NCBI RefSeq assembly: GCF_035582795.1 | Contig: NC_134366.1 | Span: 140,144,756-140,208,755, forward strand | Reading direction: 5' to 3' | From: Mycteria americana | Lineage: Eukaryota; Chordata; Aves; Ciconiiformes; Ciconiidae | DNA: 64,000 bases | Shown: piece by piece, positions 13,101 through 28,100 of the stretch | How positions within the stretch are numbered: the stretch's first letter is position 1 | How the letters are laid out: the number at the start of each line of letters is the position of its first letter | Notes under the pieces: model-generated | What the model was told of the DNA's origin: nothing | What the model saw: only the letters and a program-made list of their open reading frames with translations | The model's database searches: none | Position numbers and translations under genes: made by a program

Positions 13101-16100
13101 TAATTGAAATGTAAAATAAAACAAAGGAAGCCTAAATAGCTAGTGAAGATGAAGTTAAATAAATGGTTAAATGTAGGGGGTTTGTTATTAATATTTATAC
13201 AGCATAGAAAAATGCAAAGGTAACAGTGTAAAGACATCAAACCAAACTTTTTCTATCTTGCAGCTTCAGTCTTTTATGTCTTAAGGAATACAGCTGCCTA
13301 GCCAAAACACTGGATTTTAATGGTTTCATAAGCCACAATGTTATACACCAGGAAACACAACAAGATTCACAAATGAGTATTTCTATAACCCTGGACACAA
13401 CAGAAATTAAGTTCTGGACAACTCATCCAGGTTCCAGCATAAAAAATACAATGCATCAATCCTATTAACTATAAAATAAAGGACTTGTACAATTGAAGTA
13501 TGTTACCATATAGGAAATATTTTTAGATCATTATTTCAAATGGAATATATTTTTATTCGACATGGGTGAATATGCAAGAACAGCATTTAGAACCTTAACT
13601 CCTCTCTATTAAAAGATAATATCACAGTCAAAAAAAGGTTAGAAAAGCAATTCTGACAACTATTGCTCTTACACCAAGTTTATGTCAAACAGGTAGTTGG
13701 CTCAGGACCAATGGAAGTCGAGTAAAAGTGAAACCTTTGTAGCAGCATTATCCTCCTGAGCTCCTTATCCAACATAACCACTGTCAATCTTTTATGCAAT
13801 GACATAATAAATCTCTACCACTCATAACCATAATACCCAGAAGCCTCTTAAGTGTTTCCTAAGTTATAGAGATATACGTATGTGTACAAATATGTATACA
13901 TGTACACAACACACCCACCTCATCACCGACTACAAGAAAGAAGCAACACCTTCATCATATAGGAAACTGAAATTAGAGATCTTAACATATTTGCCAAATG
14001 GCAGATAGCTTTCTGAGGCAGCAGAAAAACTGGATGCAGAATGATCTTTCATAGGTCTTTAAACTGATAGTTCTTAAGCATTGAAGAGCTTACCTTCATA
14101 ATCCAGTAATGTATTTCACTTCTAACTGATGTCTTCCTTTTATAGGAAAACCAGAACTAGGCACACTAGGTCAGTAAAAGCATGCACACTATGACAGACA
14201 ACATACTTCTGAAGGCAGAAAACAACCCAGTGATTAAGCAGCTGAAGGGTAAACTATCAATTCACAGTAAGGAGATTTGCAGGAGAGAGAATTATGACCC
14301 AGAGGTCTGTAATATAGAATGAACTTACTGCACAGCAGCATTTTTATAATGGAAATTCTAGCCATCTACAACAATCAAGTATCCAGTACTTAAATTCTTA
14401 ATTGTTTTCTGTGCTAAAAATCAGTGTACATGTACAGATCTAATTTGCTGTTTTACAATACATTGCACAGACACACACACACAGGTTGGGTAATGAGTAC
14501 AAACAGTACCTAGGTGGAACCAAATGAATGTGGCTGCTCTCCTGTGGGTCACCTATGAGTAGTTCACTGCAAACCTGATGGGGTACTTCTTAAAACCTAA
14601 GACTAAAAAGTCAGCATTCTAGTTTTTATCATGGTACCTAAACATATATAATGTTTATGGTTTAAGTATCTCTCACAGCTCCCTGCTTCAGTTTCAACAC
14701 AAATGTGTTGAAAAGTGTCAGAGAGCACTCTCAGAACTTTGAGCTGAAACAGACAGGACAACAACTAAGGCACTCTTGCTTTTCTTCTTCCTTTTTCAGG
14801 AAAGCGTGGGTGATAGCCGAACACTACTCTTACCAGCCACTTTTTTTAACATTCCCCTCAGGTAATGAAGGGATGGATGTACAGAGCTCATTCTGCAGCC
14901 TAGTAGTATTGCTGCCGCTTCAGTTCTTTACATTGCCATGAAAGCAACACCGTATCTCACACCTCAATTATAGCCACTAGATTTGCAGGCCTCTCATAAA
15001 GATGTCATATATCTATAAGAATCCCTATCACAAGCACAGTATTTCCCCAGCTGTATTAACAATAGCAGCAGAGAAGATGCAAGACGCTTAAAAACAAGCT
15101 AGAAAAAAGGAAGTTGGAAGCAAAAAGAGAACGGACAAAGAAGCAGTTTCTTGTTTACTCTACTCCTACAGTGCAATGAAGGGGACCTTCCTACTTTACC
15201 CTGTGTTGCTCTTTCATACGATATGAATATTAACCTCAAAGAAGCCTCAAGTTTACACCGCTCTTTCAACTCCTATGAAACCAAGTAGACTGTCACAGCA
15301 TTATACCTCACTGCAGAGTCATTTTTAAAAGAAAAGGCATCTGCACAATGTGTTTAATACAAATTACAGTACCTAAACTTCACATTAGGATATGTGGATG
15401 ATACTAATACTCAGCATGCGTCACGCAGCTATAACCTAAAGGTAGCATTAAGCAAGAAGTAAAGCAGTTACCTGAGGTGAATCAAAAGGATACCGACTAC
15501 TGAACTTAAATAGAAGCTGAAATTTCTCCCCTTCATATAGTGTTCCTGGAGCACCTTCCATGTCTACAATCCACCTAAGGAATGGGGAAAAAATTGTTAG
15601 TGTCGTGGACTGACAAATTATAATTTTACTCCTGGAGCACAGGACTAATCAAATCAGTTACCAATCACAGCCAAATCTTCTGAACTCTCCATTAGTATCA
15701 TAACTATCACAAAAGTGAACAACACATCAAGCCCACATTTGAAAGAAACAAGTTTGGTATTTTACATACAGGCATTGATATAGCGCTGCAAATTATACAA
15801 CTAAGTATGACTTGAACTCAACACAGGCCCATCAGTCCCCCATAAAATGGCTGTTAATGTGAGACAACAAAGCTGAAACAAAAGACCTGTTCCAAAGTTT
15901 ATTCCTACACAAAAATAGGCTTGGAAGGAAACAAACCAGTACACATTCTCTTTCATGTTGTTTTACTTTTCTGTCAAGGAAATCATCAATACAGTTTACT
16001 AAAATAAAACCTGTATCCAAGGGGGAAGAGCAATGCTCCTCTTACACTTACACCTGTGAAAAACTCAGAAATTAAATGGTGTATAACCTGGCAGGTAATA

Positions 16101-19100
16101 GAATGAAAACTGGAAAAGTTAATAGTATAAAAAGGAAAAGGACATAGAAGACTAAAAACAAAACAAAAGGAAGCTTTGCAACTGTAATAAAGGTAACACC
16201 TCAACATACCACAGTATTCTTTTTCCTCTGCTTCTGCTCCTTCCATGATAATAACACGGAAGTAACTGACAGATGGAGTTGGGAGGGTGGAGGGTGTTGG
16301 GTGCAGGTTTTTTGTTGGTGGTGGTTTTGGGTTGGGTTGTTGGGGTTTTTTTAATCCAGTCAAAAAAATAGATGCTTTGCATATTGTTCAACACATACAG
16401 CAACACTCTGCTATCTAACTTCTGTCATTTTGGAGTTCTGTTGTTGATCAGTTAATACCATTGCTTGAGGCATCATTTCCCCATTTTTGTCTATCACCCT
16501 TGAGTTTTACACATTTGAGCAATACAATAACATAAAGATTCAGCAAGAGACTACAAAAACGCTCAGATAAGATTTACATTAGACTGAAGTTAGGCAGCTG
16601 AGATTTTTCAGAACAGCAATGTGTACAGAAAAGACAACATCTCCTCCAGCTGGCAGTCTGATAATCCTATTCCCAACCTCTCCATCCTTCCATCCTTCTG
16701 TCATATACACTCTCCCCATGTATTTGAGCCGTGCACATTTTTAATCTCCCCCCCTCCCCCCTTTTTTTTTTTTTTTTTTTTTGAGAAAAATTGCTTCTCT
16801 ACTGAACTGCTAGCTGTCACACTCTTCAGGACGAATGCATCTTCAACAGTAGCATGATGATGGCTATACTAGTGTTCCATATTTTAATTTTGTGAAGACC
16901 CCTTCAATTTAATCAATCTGTGCTCCAGACCACTTATCTCTTCTTATACCTTCTGCTTTTACATTAATACACATGCTGCACCAATATTCTCAGCTTTATT
17001 GGTGCTTGTGATCCAGAACCTTCACTTTCGAGTTTTTAAAATAGTTTCATTTACTAAGTAGAAGGTAACTCTGTCTGGACATTGCTCCTTTTATGGTCAA
17101 GGAATCACTAGAACCCAACTTTCCTGTGTGCTGTACGGTTTAGCCATCTCAAATTTCTAATCCTTGTGTATTTAAAATAGATGATTGTTTAACATTTCAA
17201 ATGACCCAGTTACATCATGGGTCAATTATTTTATTCAACACCTTTGAAAACCAAGCTAGTACTGCTACACAAATCTTTACTGCACCAATTCAAACCCTAA
17301 CTTGATTAATGAACTCAGAACATGCTACTTCGCATCAAAAACCCTCAAAGAGAAAAAATACGGTGTTACTTGTGACAGAAAGCTTCTTAAACAGTGACAA
17401 TTCCAAAATCTAGCATGACAGTAAACAGGAAGTTTTTATTTGTAAGGTATTGAAAGATATAAAAATTGTACATAGCAGAAAAAAATGAGGTAGTACTCAT
17501 TATTTAGTACACAGAGACATCCTAAGAAAAATGGAAATCCAGAAACAGAAAAAAAAAACCAAAAGATTTTTTTTTTTCCTTTTCCATCTCGTCATCTGCT
17601 GTAAACTTTCACTTAATGGCTGGGGTTTTTTTTAAATGAGTAAAAAACACTTGCAATATCTGTTTGAGTCCTTTTTTCAGAAAATTTAAGTATTTTGCTT
17701 CCCAAAGAAAACCCAAAATGAAGCTGCAATTCAGCAGTTGTACTATTATTTGTACCAAATTCTGGAAAGTGCTATTTCAATGTGTTTTAGTCATATTCAT
17801 CTGCATGAACTATCACAAAACCCAGCTTAATTTAAAAAGCAGTAGCAGCGTTTATCTCGTTACATACAAGGCTCAGAAAAGCCTCATGTAACATGGTCTG
17901 AGTGCCACCACTAAAAATACAGATGTGAAGCAACATCAGAAGTCAGCTCTATGTTATGTTTTTAAATTGATCCATCAATCAATGATATAGTCCAGAACAT
18001 ATAGCCTGAGATTCATACTTTTATAAATGTTTAGATCTGCTAAGAATTTTTTAACATTTCTCTAAAATTAAACTAAGAAAATTATCTAAAAGAAATGACA
18101 ACACAGACTAAATCTTTTGTATTTCGGTCAATTAAAAAAATGGTTTAAATACCAGGAACAACATCTGTCCAGTTCCAATGGACAAAACACAGTATATTTA
18201 ACCATGTTTCTCTTTCCATTTTGCTAATCACAGAAAAAAATACAGGAGTGAGAAAAGCACAAAGAAATGTATTTAGATAACTTTGCTCTTTAAGAAACTT
18301 CCTCCACTTGCTTTAGAGAAAGAAGGTAATGGAAATTAACAGCTACAAAATATACTCAACACAAATAATGCAGAAATGCTAATTATTTCAATAAATTTAG
18401 AGGGGTTTCAGAGGTTAGCAGCTATGAGAGATTGTTAAGCCATTTTATTCTAAAATATGCAGAAGCTTTTACCAACTGACATTTTGTTAGACAGTAAAAT
18501 GCCTAATAAAAATGTAATGAATTCACTATCCAGTTCCTGAGAGTGTCCAGCACGTTACTGCAATATGCTCATTAAGTAGAACAATGTTTCATTCCCTAGA
18601 CTAAAAACAAAAACTCAGAATGTTACTTGGAATAAGTGGTGGAAGTGGCACGCAGAGGACTTTTCATTACTTACATTTTTCAGCTTGATAGCAAAAATAA
18701 AACAGTATATATATACTTACTGTGTAATTGAATTTTGTACACTCTTTTCATTTAGAGTCATTCCTGGAGGTGGATCATTTTGCAATGCCAATAGTTCTTT
18801 TTGTAATCGTTTCTATAAAGAAATTGTATAGAATATTTGAAATATTAAATAAAATTCAACAATAAACATGCACACTAAAGTACATTGCATCAATTATTGA
18901 AAGGTAGAAGAAGTTTTATTTGAAAATTTAAATACAAAGTGAAACTGAAAAGAGAGAAACAGGGAAGACTCCTCTCCTAGAAATTAAACTGAAAAGTCTC
19001 AGGCCAAAAAAAGTCACAGGCCTTAAACCTACTTTCTTGCAAAAATGCAACAGCGCTTACATTTGCAACACTGCTAAGTGAAGAATTGCTAAGTTACAAA

Positions 19101-22100
19101 GAAAAAATCCAGGATTTTTTCATGTTACAAAGATGTCAATCAGAGCTCTACACCTAGCAGTGAACATTTCATATTCCCTTGATAGCATCAGATTTACAAT
19201 TAATTCTCCAAGATTTTAATAGCACAACTCTTCCTCATCTATGTAATTTAAGACACTTCTGTCTGGCATCTATGCAAGCCTTTGCCTTGTTCTAAGTCAT
19301 CCCAGAGGACAGAACACAAAACTAAAACAAGACTATGTGACTTGCAGAACACAAACTATTTTATAACTTTATAGTAACTGCATCTTAGAACCTACAGAGT
19401 TGTAATATTTAGAAGTGTTACACCAGTTGCTCACGTAATTCTTACCTATTTTGACAGGGATAAATCGATAACTGCAGCCAGCCGCTTCTATAACAACTAC
19501 CAGAACTGTTTCTTACAATCTACAGAGCAAGGGAAATGCAACCTCTCTGAAGTGCTATCATTGGCACTGGTTTCAGAGTGTATTTTCTCCATGTAAACAG
19601 TTATGCAATACGTTTTGTCATTTCCAAGCCATCCAGATAACAGAAAGTTTAAGGCTTTCTTATTTCTTACGCTCCTTTTTCCTGCCAACAATTTTAATTT
19701 TTACCACCTACCAGTCAACTTCCATCATCCTACTAGTCAAAATGACCTTACATAAGATTTAAGCCTGACCTAGCACTCAAGAGGAATAAATATATATGGT
19801 TGGGGGCTTAGTATCTAATTTTGATTCAAGATGCAATTTTTTTAAATGTAGTTTTATTACACATTTGTAGCTGTTTCTTACTAATGTTCCAAACAACTTT
19901 TCTGATGCTTAGTAGAACTTAAAAAAAATCCACAGGGGAAAATAAAAAAAATGTTAATTTGTCAACACAGAAGTGACTCAGTATGCCATTAATACCTTTG
20001 AAATAGGACTACAATAAATTGAGACACACAACTCCTATCATACATTCACAATTCACCTTTTGAAATAACTTTCTGTCTCTATCAAGCAGCCCAGAAAACT
20101 TTCTTTGGGCTTCTATTTTGAAAGTTCCTACCTTGAACCCAAATACACACTTTAAAAGTCTTTTATTTGCAAGCAATTAAACAAATATGTTTTGAAGTGA
20201 AATGTTATGTCATAAAAGAATTTTAAAGGCTGTTGTAACTCGTGTACAGATATAAACAAACTGAAAAAACAATGCTAACATTTTAATGAGAAAGCTATAT
20301 ATACTGCTAGATTGGATTCCTAGTATTCAACACTTCTTTCTGCACAGTTTAAGAAAATTTCAGATTATAAACACCAACAGTGTTTAACACCACTATTATG
20401 AATTAAACTGCAAAAGAAGAAAGGTCCAAAACCATTTTACAAACCCTTAATTTGAGTGGCAGAGATGTTTTGAAGTCAATTCTCTTTCTGACACTTTCCC
20501 AGACCATCATCAAATAAACCTCAATGGTAGTCAACCTGTGTACACCTTGTCATATAGGTCATCACATAGAGAAATATTTTAAAAGTTCAGAGATGAGAAC
20601 CTTATATGATAAGGGAAAATTTAAACTCTTTCCCTTAAAGGGGAGATTTGGAAACATTAGGTAAAAAATAGTAAAGAACAAATGTATACAGGAACAGCAA
20701 ATAATTCAGTAGATCCATTTACTTATACATGTAGACCAACTATACAACTCTGTCTTTATTAAAAGGAGCCTAAAATCCATTTTAAAATTAAATTAAGAAC
20801 AGGCACATTAAGGTATCAGTATCTGATCAAACACAGTAATTTGAAAAGAGGAAATTTTGTTTGTTCTGTATCCTACCAGAAATTCCAAATTATCAACACT
20901 TAAAATATCCTTTCATTTGAAGTTTGGACCTTTGGCTCTTTCTCCAGTAACCACCTTTTCAGTCTAATACAGTCTCAGTCACTCTTTTATCCATCTCACC
21001 AGTGCAAAAATATTCTGACTGCTTCACAGCTTTTCAGTTCTCACATATAAAATTTATGGTTCTTTCTAAAAAACCAGTAACCCAAGGGGAAAAAAAAAAT
21101 TAAAATGTGTACTTGATCAGCAGAGTACGACCAAAGTGCTCTGTTCCTCTGATCTTACACATTTGCTGACACTGTCATGGGGGCCTGTCCATTAAATGCA
21201 AATAATAGACACAGACAACACATTGCTTCTCATCAGTTGCAATACAAAATACATTAAGATCTAAAAAGGCATCCCAGAGAAATAACAGGAGATACTATTT
21301 ACACTTTGGGTCAAAAGTATCACAGTAAACAAAATCATATTTTTAAAGACAAAAAAAGAAATTATCACTTCCAAATTAGCCAGTTCAAACAAATATTAAT
21401 ACAAGTTCAGTCTGACCTTTATTTGCAGCTCTCAGTAAGAATCTCAATTAAAAAAAAAAAAAAAACCTCCATGTCATTCCCACATAAAGCTGAAAAGAGC
21501 ACATTCAGTAGAAAATGGGTATGTTATCTGACTATTAAGCCAAAGAAGCTCAATAACTTAAGTCCCCCAGAAAAGCAAGCCTATAACATTGCTAGTGTTG
21601 TAACGAAATTAAAACAAGCTTTAGCAAAGAAATTTATCACTTTGAAATAAGGTAATCCACAAAGAAAACCTGACTATGATTACCTATTATACATAGAAAA
21701 CTCCAGTGCAATTCTGATTAACAGTAAGTTCCTAGGCACAGCTCCACACTGGAAAGGTAGGGAAGGGATGCAGAGGTCAAGAAACCCAGAGCTCTTCTGG
21801 ACTTGTTCTTCATTCAGAGGAATGTCCCAAACAGAACCAAGTATAGCAAAAGGAGTTATTCCCTTCAGCCTTACTGTAACCACTCTAATCCTATGCCTAT
21901 CTGAAGTATCAGCCGTGTTCTCCATTATACTATGCCCTGACAGATTTAACGTATCTCAACATTGCTCCCCTTCAGGGTAAGGCAGGGCGGGGGGAAGGAA
22001 AAAAGAAAAAAAAAAAATCCAAACCCACCTATCCACCACCCCAAATGAAGAGGATCTCACCCCAGAATTGCAGGCAATCAGGACAGAAGACCAACAACTG

Positions 22101-25100
22101 CTATTAGAGATGGCACAGAATCCTTTTCATTTTTATTCTCTCCAGCTATACTGACTATCTTGGATTACTTCCCTTGAAATTAAAGGACAAAAATACCATT
22201 TTATAATAAATTCTACATTTCTCCAGTCCCCATAATGACAGGAACTCTGAAAGAGTTAGATAGCTCAAGGGGAAAAAAATTATTTTAAAGATTTCATAAG
22301 TGTTACTCTAGACGCTACAGTCTAAAGATAGAAGCAAGGCAAAGTCCTTACACAAAGAGAATTACTTTTATTGAACCAACTGATACACATTTAAGATGTG
22401 ATACTTTTGGGAATACAAGCCCTTATTTGGGTTTTTTCCCCAAGTGGAATAATAAAATATACTATCTATTTTACAACTCTCTACTATTCCATTAACCATG
22501 CCATACAAGTTAATCATACCTTATCTGACGAACATAGCTAGGTATCTTTCACAGGCTTTCACCAGACATTTTCAAAATTTGGTTTGTTCTATCAAGCATC
22601 AACTCAATTATTTCTGTACAAACTAACAAACAACTGCCTATAGGCCTCTTCCAGAAGACATTCAAGAATACTCTATAGCAACTGTAACAAAATTGTAGAG
22701 GGCATCATGGCCTACTAACCAGAATTCATTCAAATACTGAAAAGTTGTTTTATGAGAGGGGCTAACTAATATTTAGAAAACTGTCATTTAATCAACCTCT
22801 CTGGTCAATGCATTCCAGTGTTTGACTACCCTCATGGTATAAATTGTTTCTTTTATATCTTATTGGAATATCTCCTGTTCCAATTTGTGCCTGTTGCCCC
22901 TTGTCTTCCTACTGTGGCTCTGTTTTCTCTATCACCTTCCCATTAGGCTGTTGTAGGCATCAGCAAGATCTTCCCTTTGCCTTCTCTTCTCACGGCTGAA
23001 GAAATCCAGTCAGCCTCTCCTTGCATGTGATGTAGTTCAGCCCCTAACCATCTTGGTGGCCATCTGTTTGACTCACTCCAGTATATCAATGTCATTCTTG
23101 TACTGGGCCTCCCTAAAGACAGTACTCCAGATGTGGTCTCAAGTGCCAGAGGAAGGGGAAGAATCACTTCCCTCAAGCTGCTGGCTACATGCTTGCACAC
23201 ACAGCCCAATATGCAGCTAAGGGTATTCTGACAATTTGGAAGATACTCTCCAAAGATATGATGAAGGACTATTTTTTTTCTTCCTCCCTCCCTTACAACA
23301 ACTTAAAATAATTTGTCTTATGTTGTGTCTCATTAATACACAAAGCTGGACTATCAGGAGCCAGATCTACTTTAAAATAAATAAACAAAATAAATCTCTT
23401 AAATGAAGCCCTTGAAGGCCAGATTCATACAGTTTAATTAGGAAATTGAGCTCCTGGTTACCATAGTAATTCAGAAAACTTCTGAAGTTTAAATGCAACA
23501 ACTTGAAGTTCATTCCTCTTCAGTGTTTAACAATATTTGTACTAGCTGACCAAAGAGGTTACAAGGAACATTAATTTTCAGAATAACACTAAGTCTAAAG
23601 ACTACTCCAATATCATGCACAAATCCAGAAACACGCACTCTCAGCTTCAAGATAATTCAATTATGTACTTTTAAAAAAACATGACTCTGATATATCAAAC
23701 CCACACGTTATGTACAAGACGCACACTGTGCAACCGTAAATTTCTGAAATTAAGCATTTGAAAAGGAATAGCTTCAGAGGGAGAAAAGTCTTCCTTGTAT
23801 CTGACAGCCATGAATAAAGAAAACTGTCATTCTGGCACAAAATTCTTGAGAATAAGCAGCGACGTACATAGCAGGACAAAGTATAATGGATTAACACTTT
23901 TCAGACATTTTTAACTATCTCATTTGTACAATCTTATAAACTTAGGACTTGAAGGTAGCTCAGCAAGGTGGAGAGGTGACTTCCCTAACATAAGGATGCA
24001 TCAAAGATTCTTAAGATATCCTTGTGGTTAAAAGCCTTTAACGTTTTCCACATCACCCTATCTCTTCCTTTTATAATTGGAAGAATTTTCTTCACAGTAA
24101 GAGATCTAGGTGAGTTGAATAAATTATGTCAAATTACTTCGCTTACTCTTCATGGATACAGAAGGGAATTCTTTTACCTATTTCAACTTACTGCTCTCCA
24201 AATAAAACACATAATTCTTTCAACTTCCCCCTCTCCAAGTCTCATTTTCTAAGCATTTAATTTCTGCTGGTCTGCAGCTGGCTCCTTAAATTTGTATTTA
24301 TATACATATGTATTTATCACAGAATCACAGAATCATATAGGTTGGAAAAGACCTTTAAGATCATCGAGTCCAACCGTAAACCTAACACTACCAAGACCAC
24401 CACTATACCATGTCCCTAAGCACCTCATCCAAACGTCTTTTAAATACTTCCAGGGATGGCGACTCAACCATCCCAACCATCCTCAACCAATTTTATATAT
24501 ATATATTTATAGATACAAATAAAAGAAGGTTTCATCATGACCCTTATGTGAATATATCCCAGAGATTTGTTTTTAGTTTGTAGCAACATAATACTTTTGA
24601 CTTACATTCAGTCTGCACACTCATAATCCAGAGTCTTTTCCACTCCAGCAGTTATCAGCCTGCTACTCATTCATATTTGTAAACTAGACTCCCTTTTCCC
24701 CCTCTCCTCTCCCTATTAAATACTTTGTAGCTTTCTCTAATGAATTGCATGGTTTTGATTTTAAACCTTGTCCACTTGTTGTCACATACATATTTTCTAA
24801 GAACACTTATATCCCAATCATCCAAGCCGCTTTCAGAAAGCAGGAAAGCCAATGCAGACTGCCCTCAAAATACCCTTTGGTAGGTCCATTCAGCTTGACA
24901 GAACCAAACGCCCTCTCTCAATCAGACACCCAGTTATTACAAGAGTGATTTTACTACAACCAAACTACAACTGTGATACCTTGAGAAGTGGTAATAAGTT
25001 AATAAGAAAAAAAAATTCCACTGATTTATACCACATTTTTCTTGTGTGCTCATTCAAATGTCACACTAACGCAAGTCAAAAACATTTGTACGGTCAGAAT

Positions 25101-28100
25101 ACAGCTACTGGTCCTCTTTCACAATAGTTACTGCATAGTAAGAGGTGGAAATCATGTTAGTTCAATGTGATTCTTCTTCTGAAATGCATTTTGGCTACTT
25201 TTTATCTAGGTACTCACAAGTTAATTGTCAATTATATCCTATAGGTATCGGAGATTATTTGGTCCAGTGACTTCCAGAAGCCACCCTTTCACACAATAGT
25301 AGAAGAATAAAAACAGTATTTATCATCTGGAAACTCAGTCAAAATAATTGTCAAAGAACTCAGATTCAGTTGCTTAAACCCTTAAAACAACAACAAAAAA
25401 ACCTCCACCAAACCAACCCACACTGTTGAATCCTAGTGACTGATATAATATCCAATGCCTAAAAGGTATTGAATCTGTCCTTTTTGTTTGGTGTGGCTTA
25501 CTGCCTCGTTGTTAATTTAGTATCTGTGTCATCTATCCTTTGCTTTCCTTTTCTATTCACTTTCTAACACTTTGTTCATCTTTCTAGTGATTTAGAAAAA
25601 CCTTTCTTAATGCTTTTCAAATCTGCTAATTTAAAACTATGCACCATGGGTAGATTTCACTCTCATATGCTTGTACCTTTTTTTCCTATTAAGCTTTAGC
25701 AATAAATACTTATTTCCACTTTTCTGTTTTGTACAAAGCCTTTTCAATCTTTAAGTCACTAAATAGCTCTTCATGTAGCCATATTGACTTTTCCTATATT
25801 TCTTCCACATTGACATAGCTTTCCGTTGTAAATTAGTATTTTCTTCTAGAAACTTGTAGCCCTTCAACACTCTTAATTATCAGGAGTCCTTTATTTACAG
25901 ATCTCCAGCTATATCAAGACATGCATATCTAAAGTCAATACCATTATTACTTTTGCTTTTTTTCTTACCATGAATCAAGAATACCTTTTTTTTCATCACA
26001 TACTCAAGCTGCTTTCAGCCTCTCAACCAGCTCCTTTACGTCAAAATACAAGCTAGTGCAACTACTCACTCCCACAATAACCTCCAAACAGATGTTTTCT
26101 ATACATTGATATGCTCTTGGGAGCTGTGCTTGCTGTATTGCTCTTTTCATATCACAAGACCATCTTTCTAATGTTCCTGATAATCCATCATAAGATTTCA
26201 TACAGAAGCTCCCTTCCTGCTTGTCCACTGTCTATTTAAAGAGACTGCGAAAGAAAACATGGACTGCAATCATGGAGTTATTTACATAAAGGGGGAATAA
26301 ATGAAGGATGCACAGGCAATCTTAATTTGATCTTTTCCTTATTTTTGAGAGAGGATTTTATGCTTAAACATTCTTTTAATACAACTTCCAAGTAAACCAA
26401 AACTGAAAAGTATCAAATTGGTAAAAACATTCACTATCTAGAGGAAAACAGAACAGAAGAGTTAGGAAGATCAGAAACCCAAGACTGGATAACACCACAG
26501 TCCTTCAACTAAAGGAATAACCAGCTGCAAAAGGCAAAGAGTAGTGACATAACCAGTAGTTTATACAAGTTATTTTCAAAAAGATGGAAGTCTTTGAAAC
26601 CAAGATTACTTAATTCACCTACCTCTACAGGAAAGGATGATTCAAGGATGAACACAGCTTAACACTGATCGAAACATCAGTTCCAAAAGAAAGTTTATTC
26701 AAGTAGTTGAGACGTGACTGACATAGCAATGGCTTGTATTCTATTGCTAATTCTGTCAAATAGGATTTGTGCAACCCCTTCAGTTATCCTCCACAGATTT
26801 TCTAAAGTGTGAAGCTCATAAAAGAACACAAAATTAACTGGGTGTCAGTGGAGTACAATTCCTGCTGGCTCCCAGACAGCTCACAACCACCTGTATCGCT
26901 TCAGTCCTGATAGATGGCACTCGCTGTCTGTCATGGTTCAAGTTAAATACATCTCCAAAGCTGATAGCTTCTAGCACCTTTGCTAAGCAAAAATACACAC
27001 TCTTCTTTTCTCCAAACTGGTACACATCTTACTCGGCCACCTCTGGAACTGGTGTGGTGGCATTTGAGATGTTACAGCCGAATTCTCACTTGTCTTGATT
27101 CCTGGTGAATCATATAAAGAAGCAGAAGGCAGGGCAGAAGCACATAAAAAGATGCAATATGTGAAAGGGAGAGAGGGTAGCAATTTAGGACAGGAGGAGA
27201 TTTGGAGGTTGGCAACATGAGTATTTCAGAATGCATCTCCGAGAATCAGATAGTTTGGTTACTGTGCACCATTGAGCTAGATGTGATAAACATTTATCAC
27301 ATAAATGTTTATTAACAGATACAAAATTATTTCAGTGGTCTCTGTGTCCCTGTCAGCTACCTCAAAAAGCAATAACCTATATTCCCAAAGCATATACGAC
27401 AATATCACCATCACATTCCCCAAAACCAAAGACCTTTTTTCTGATTCTACCACAAACAAGGATCACACCCATGGACAGACAGGTAGACAGACTTCAACCA
27501 CAATCCCCCACAAAGCAACAGTGTAGTCAAAGATATTTTCCTCCCCCGCCAGGAAAACTCATCTAGCTCTTATAGTATGTGAAAATTACCCTTCTCAATA
27601 CCTTTAAAAATGAGTATCACAACATTGGGCGCCTATTTCCAGTTCTAAGCCCATTGTCAGAACTCTTACAACAGCTTTGCCCCTCCCTTGGAAAACTGGA
27701 GCCTAGAGAGTTAAAGTTTAACAAAGCTATATGCAAATAAAAACATGTGTACAGTGAAAAAGTAAGGCACCCTTAGTTATAGGGGTCACTACCAAGTACG
27801 AATTATGTACCTATAGCTTAGAGCAACTTAGACAGCCAATGAATTCTGTTTCAGTTTACGTATTATACCTCATAATTGGAGCAGGCAAAGCATACACACA
27901 GTTACATTGGCTCTGTTGATTAGCAGTAAAATATTAACACCATAATCCAATCAAGTTCGATTGTGTGCCCACACTCCTGGCTTATTATCTATCTCCTCAG
28001 AGCTGAAAATACAAACTTTCTAAAGGTAAATGATACAAAGAAAATAAAATTTAAGAAAGAACAATGCATATACTGAACTGCCTTATCTTTGCAATTCTTG

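Larger units (their letters stand above)
15575..18720 (-). other. UBE2W: UBE2W intron 2
   Basis: A 3.1 kb intron. It contains a plus-strand G/T-rich block (about 16276-16352) with a canonical G-quadruplex motif, and a C-rich stretch followed by T21 (16748-16782). No coding signal was found. Confidence 0.92.
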
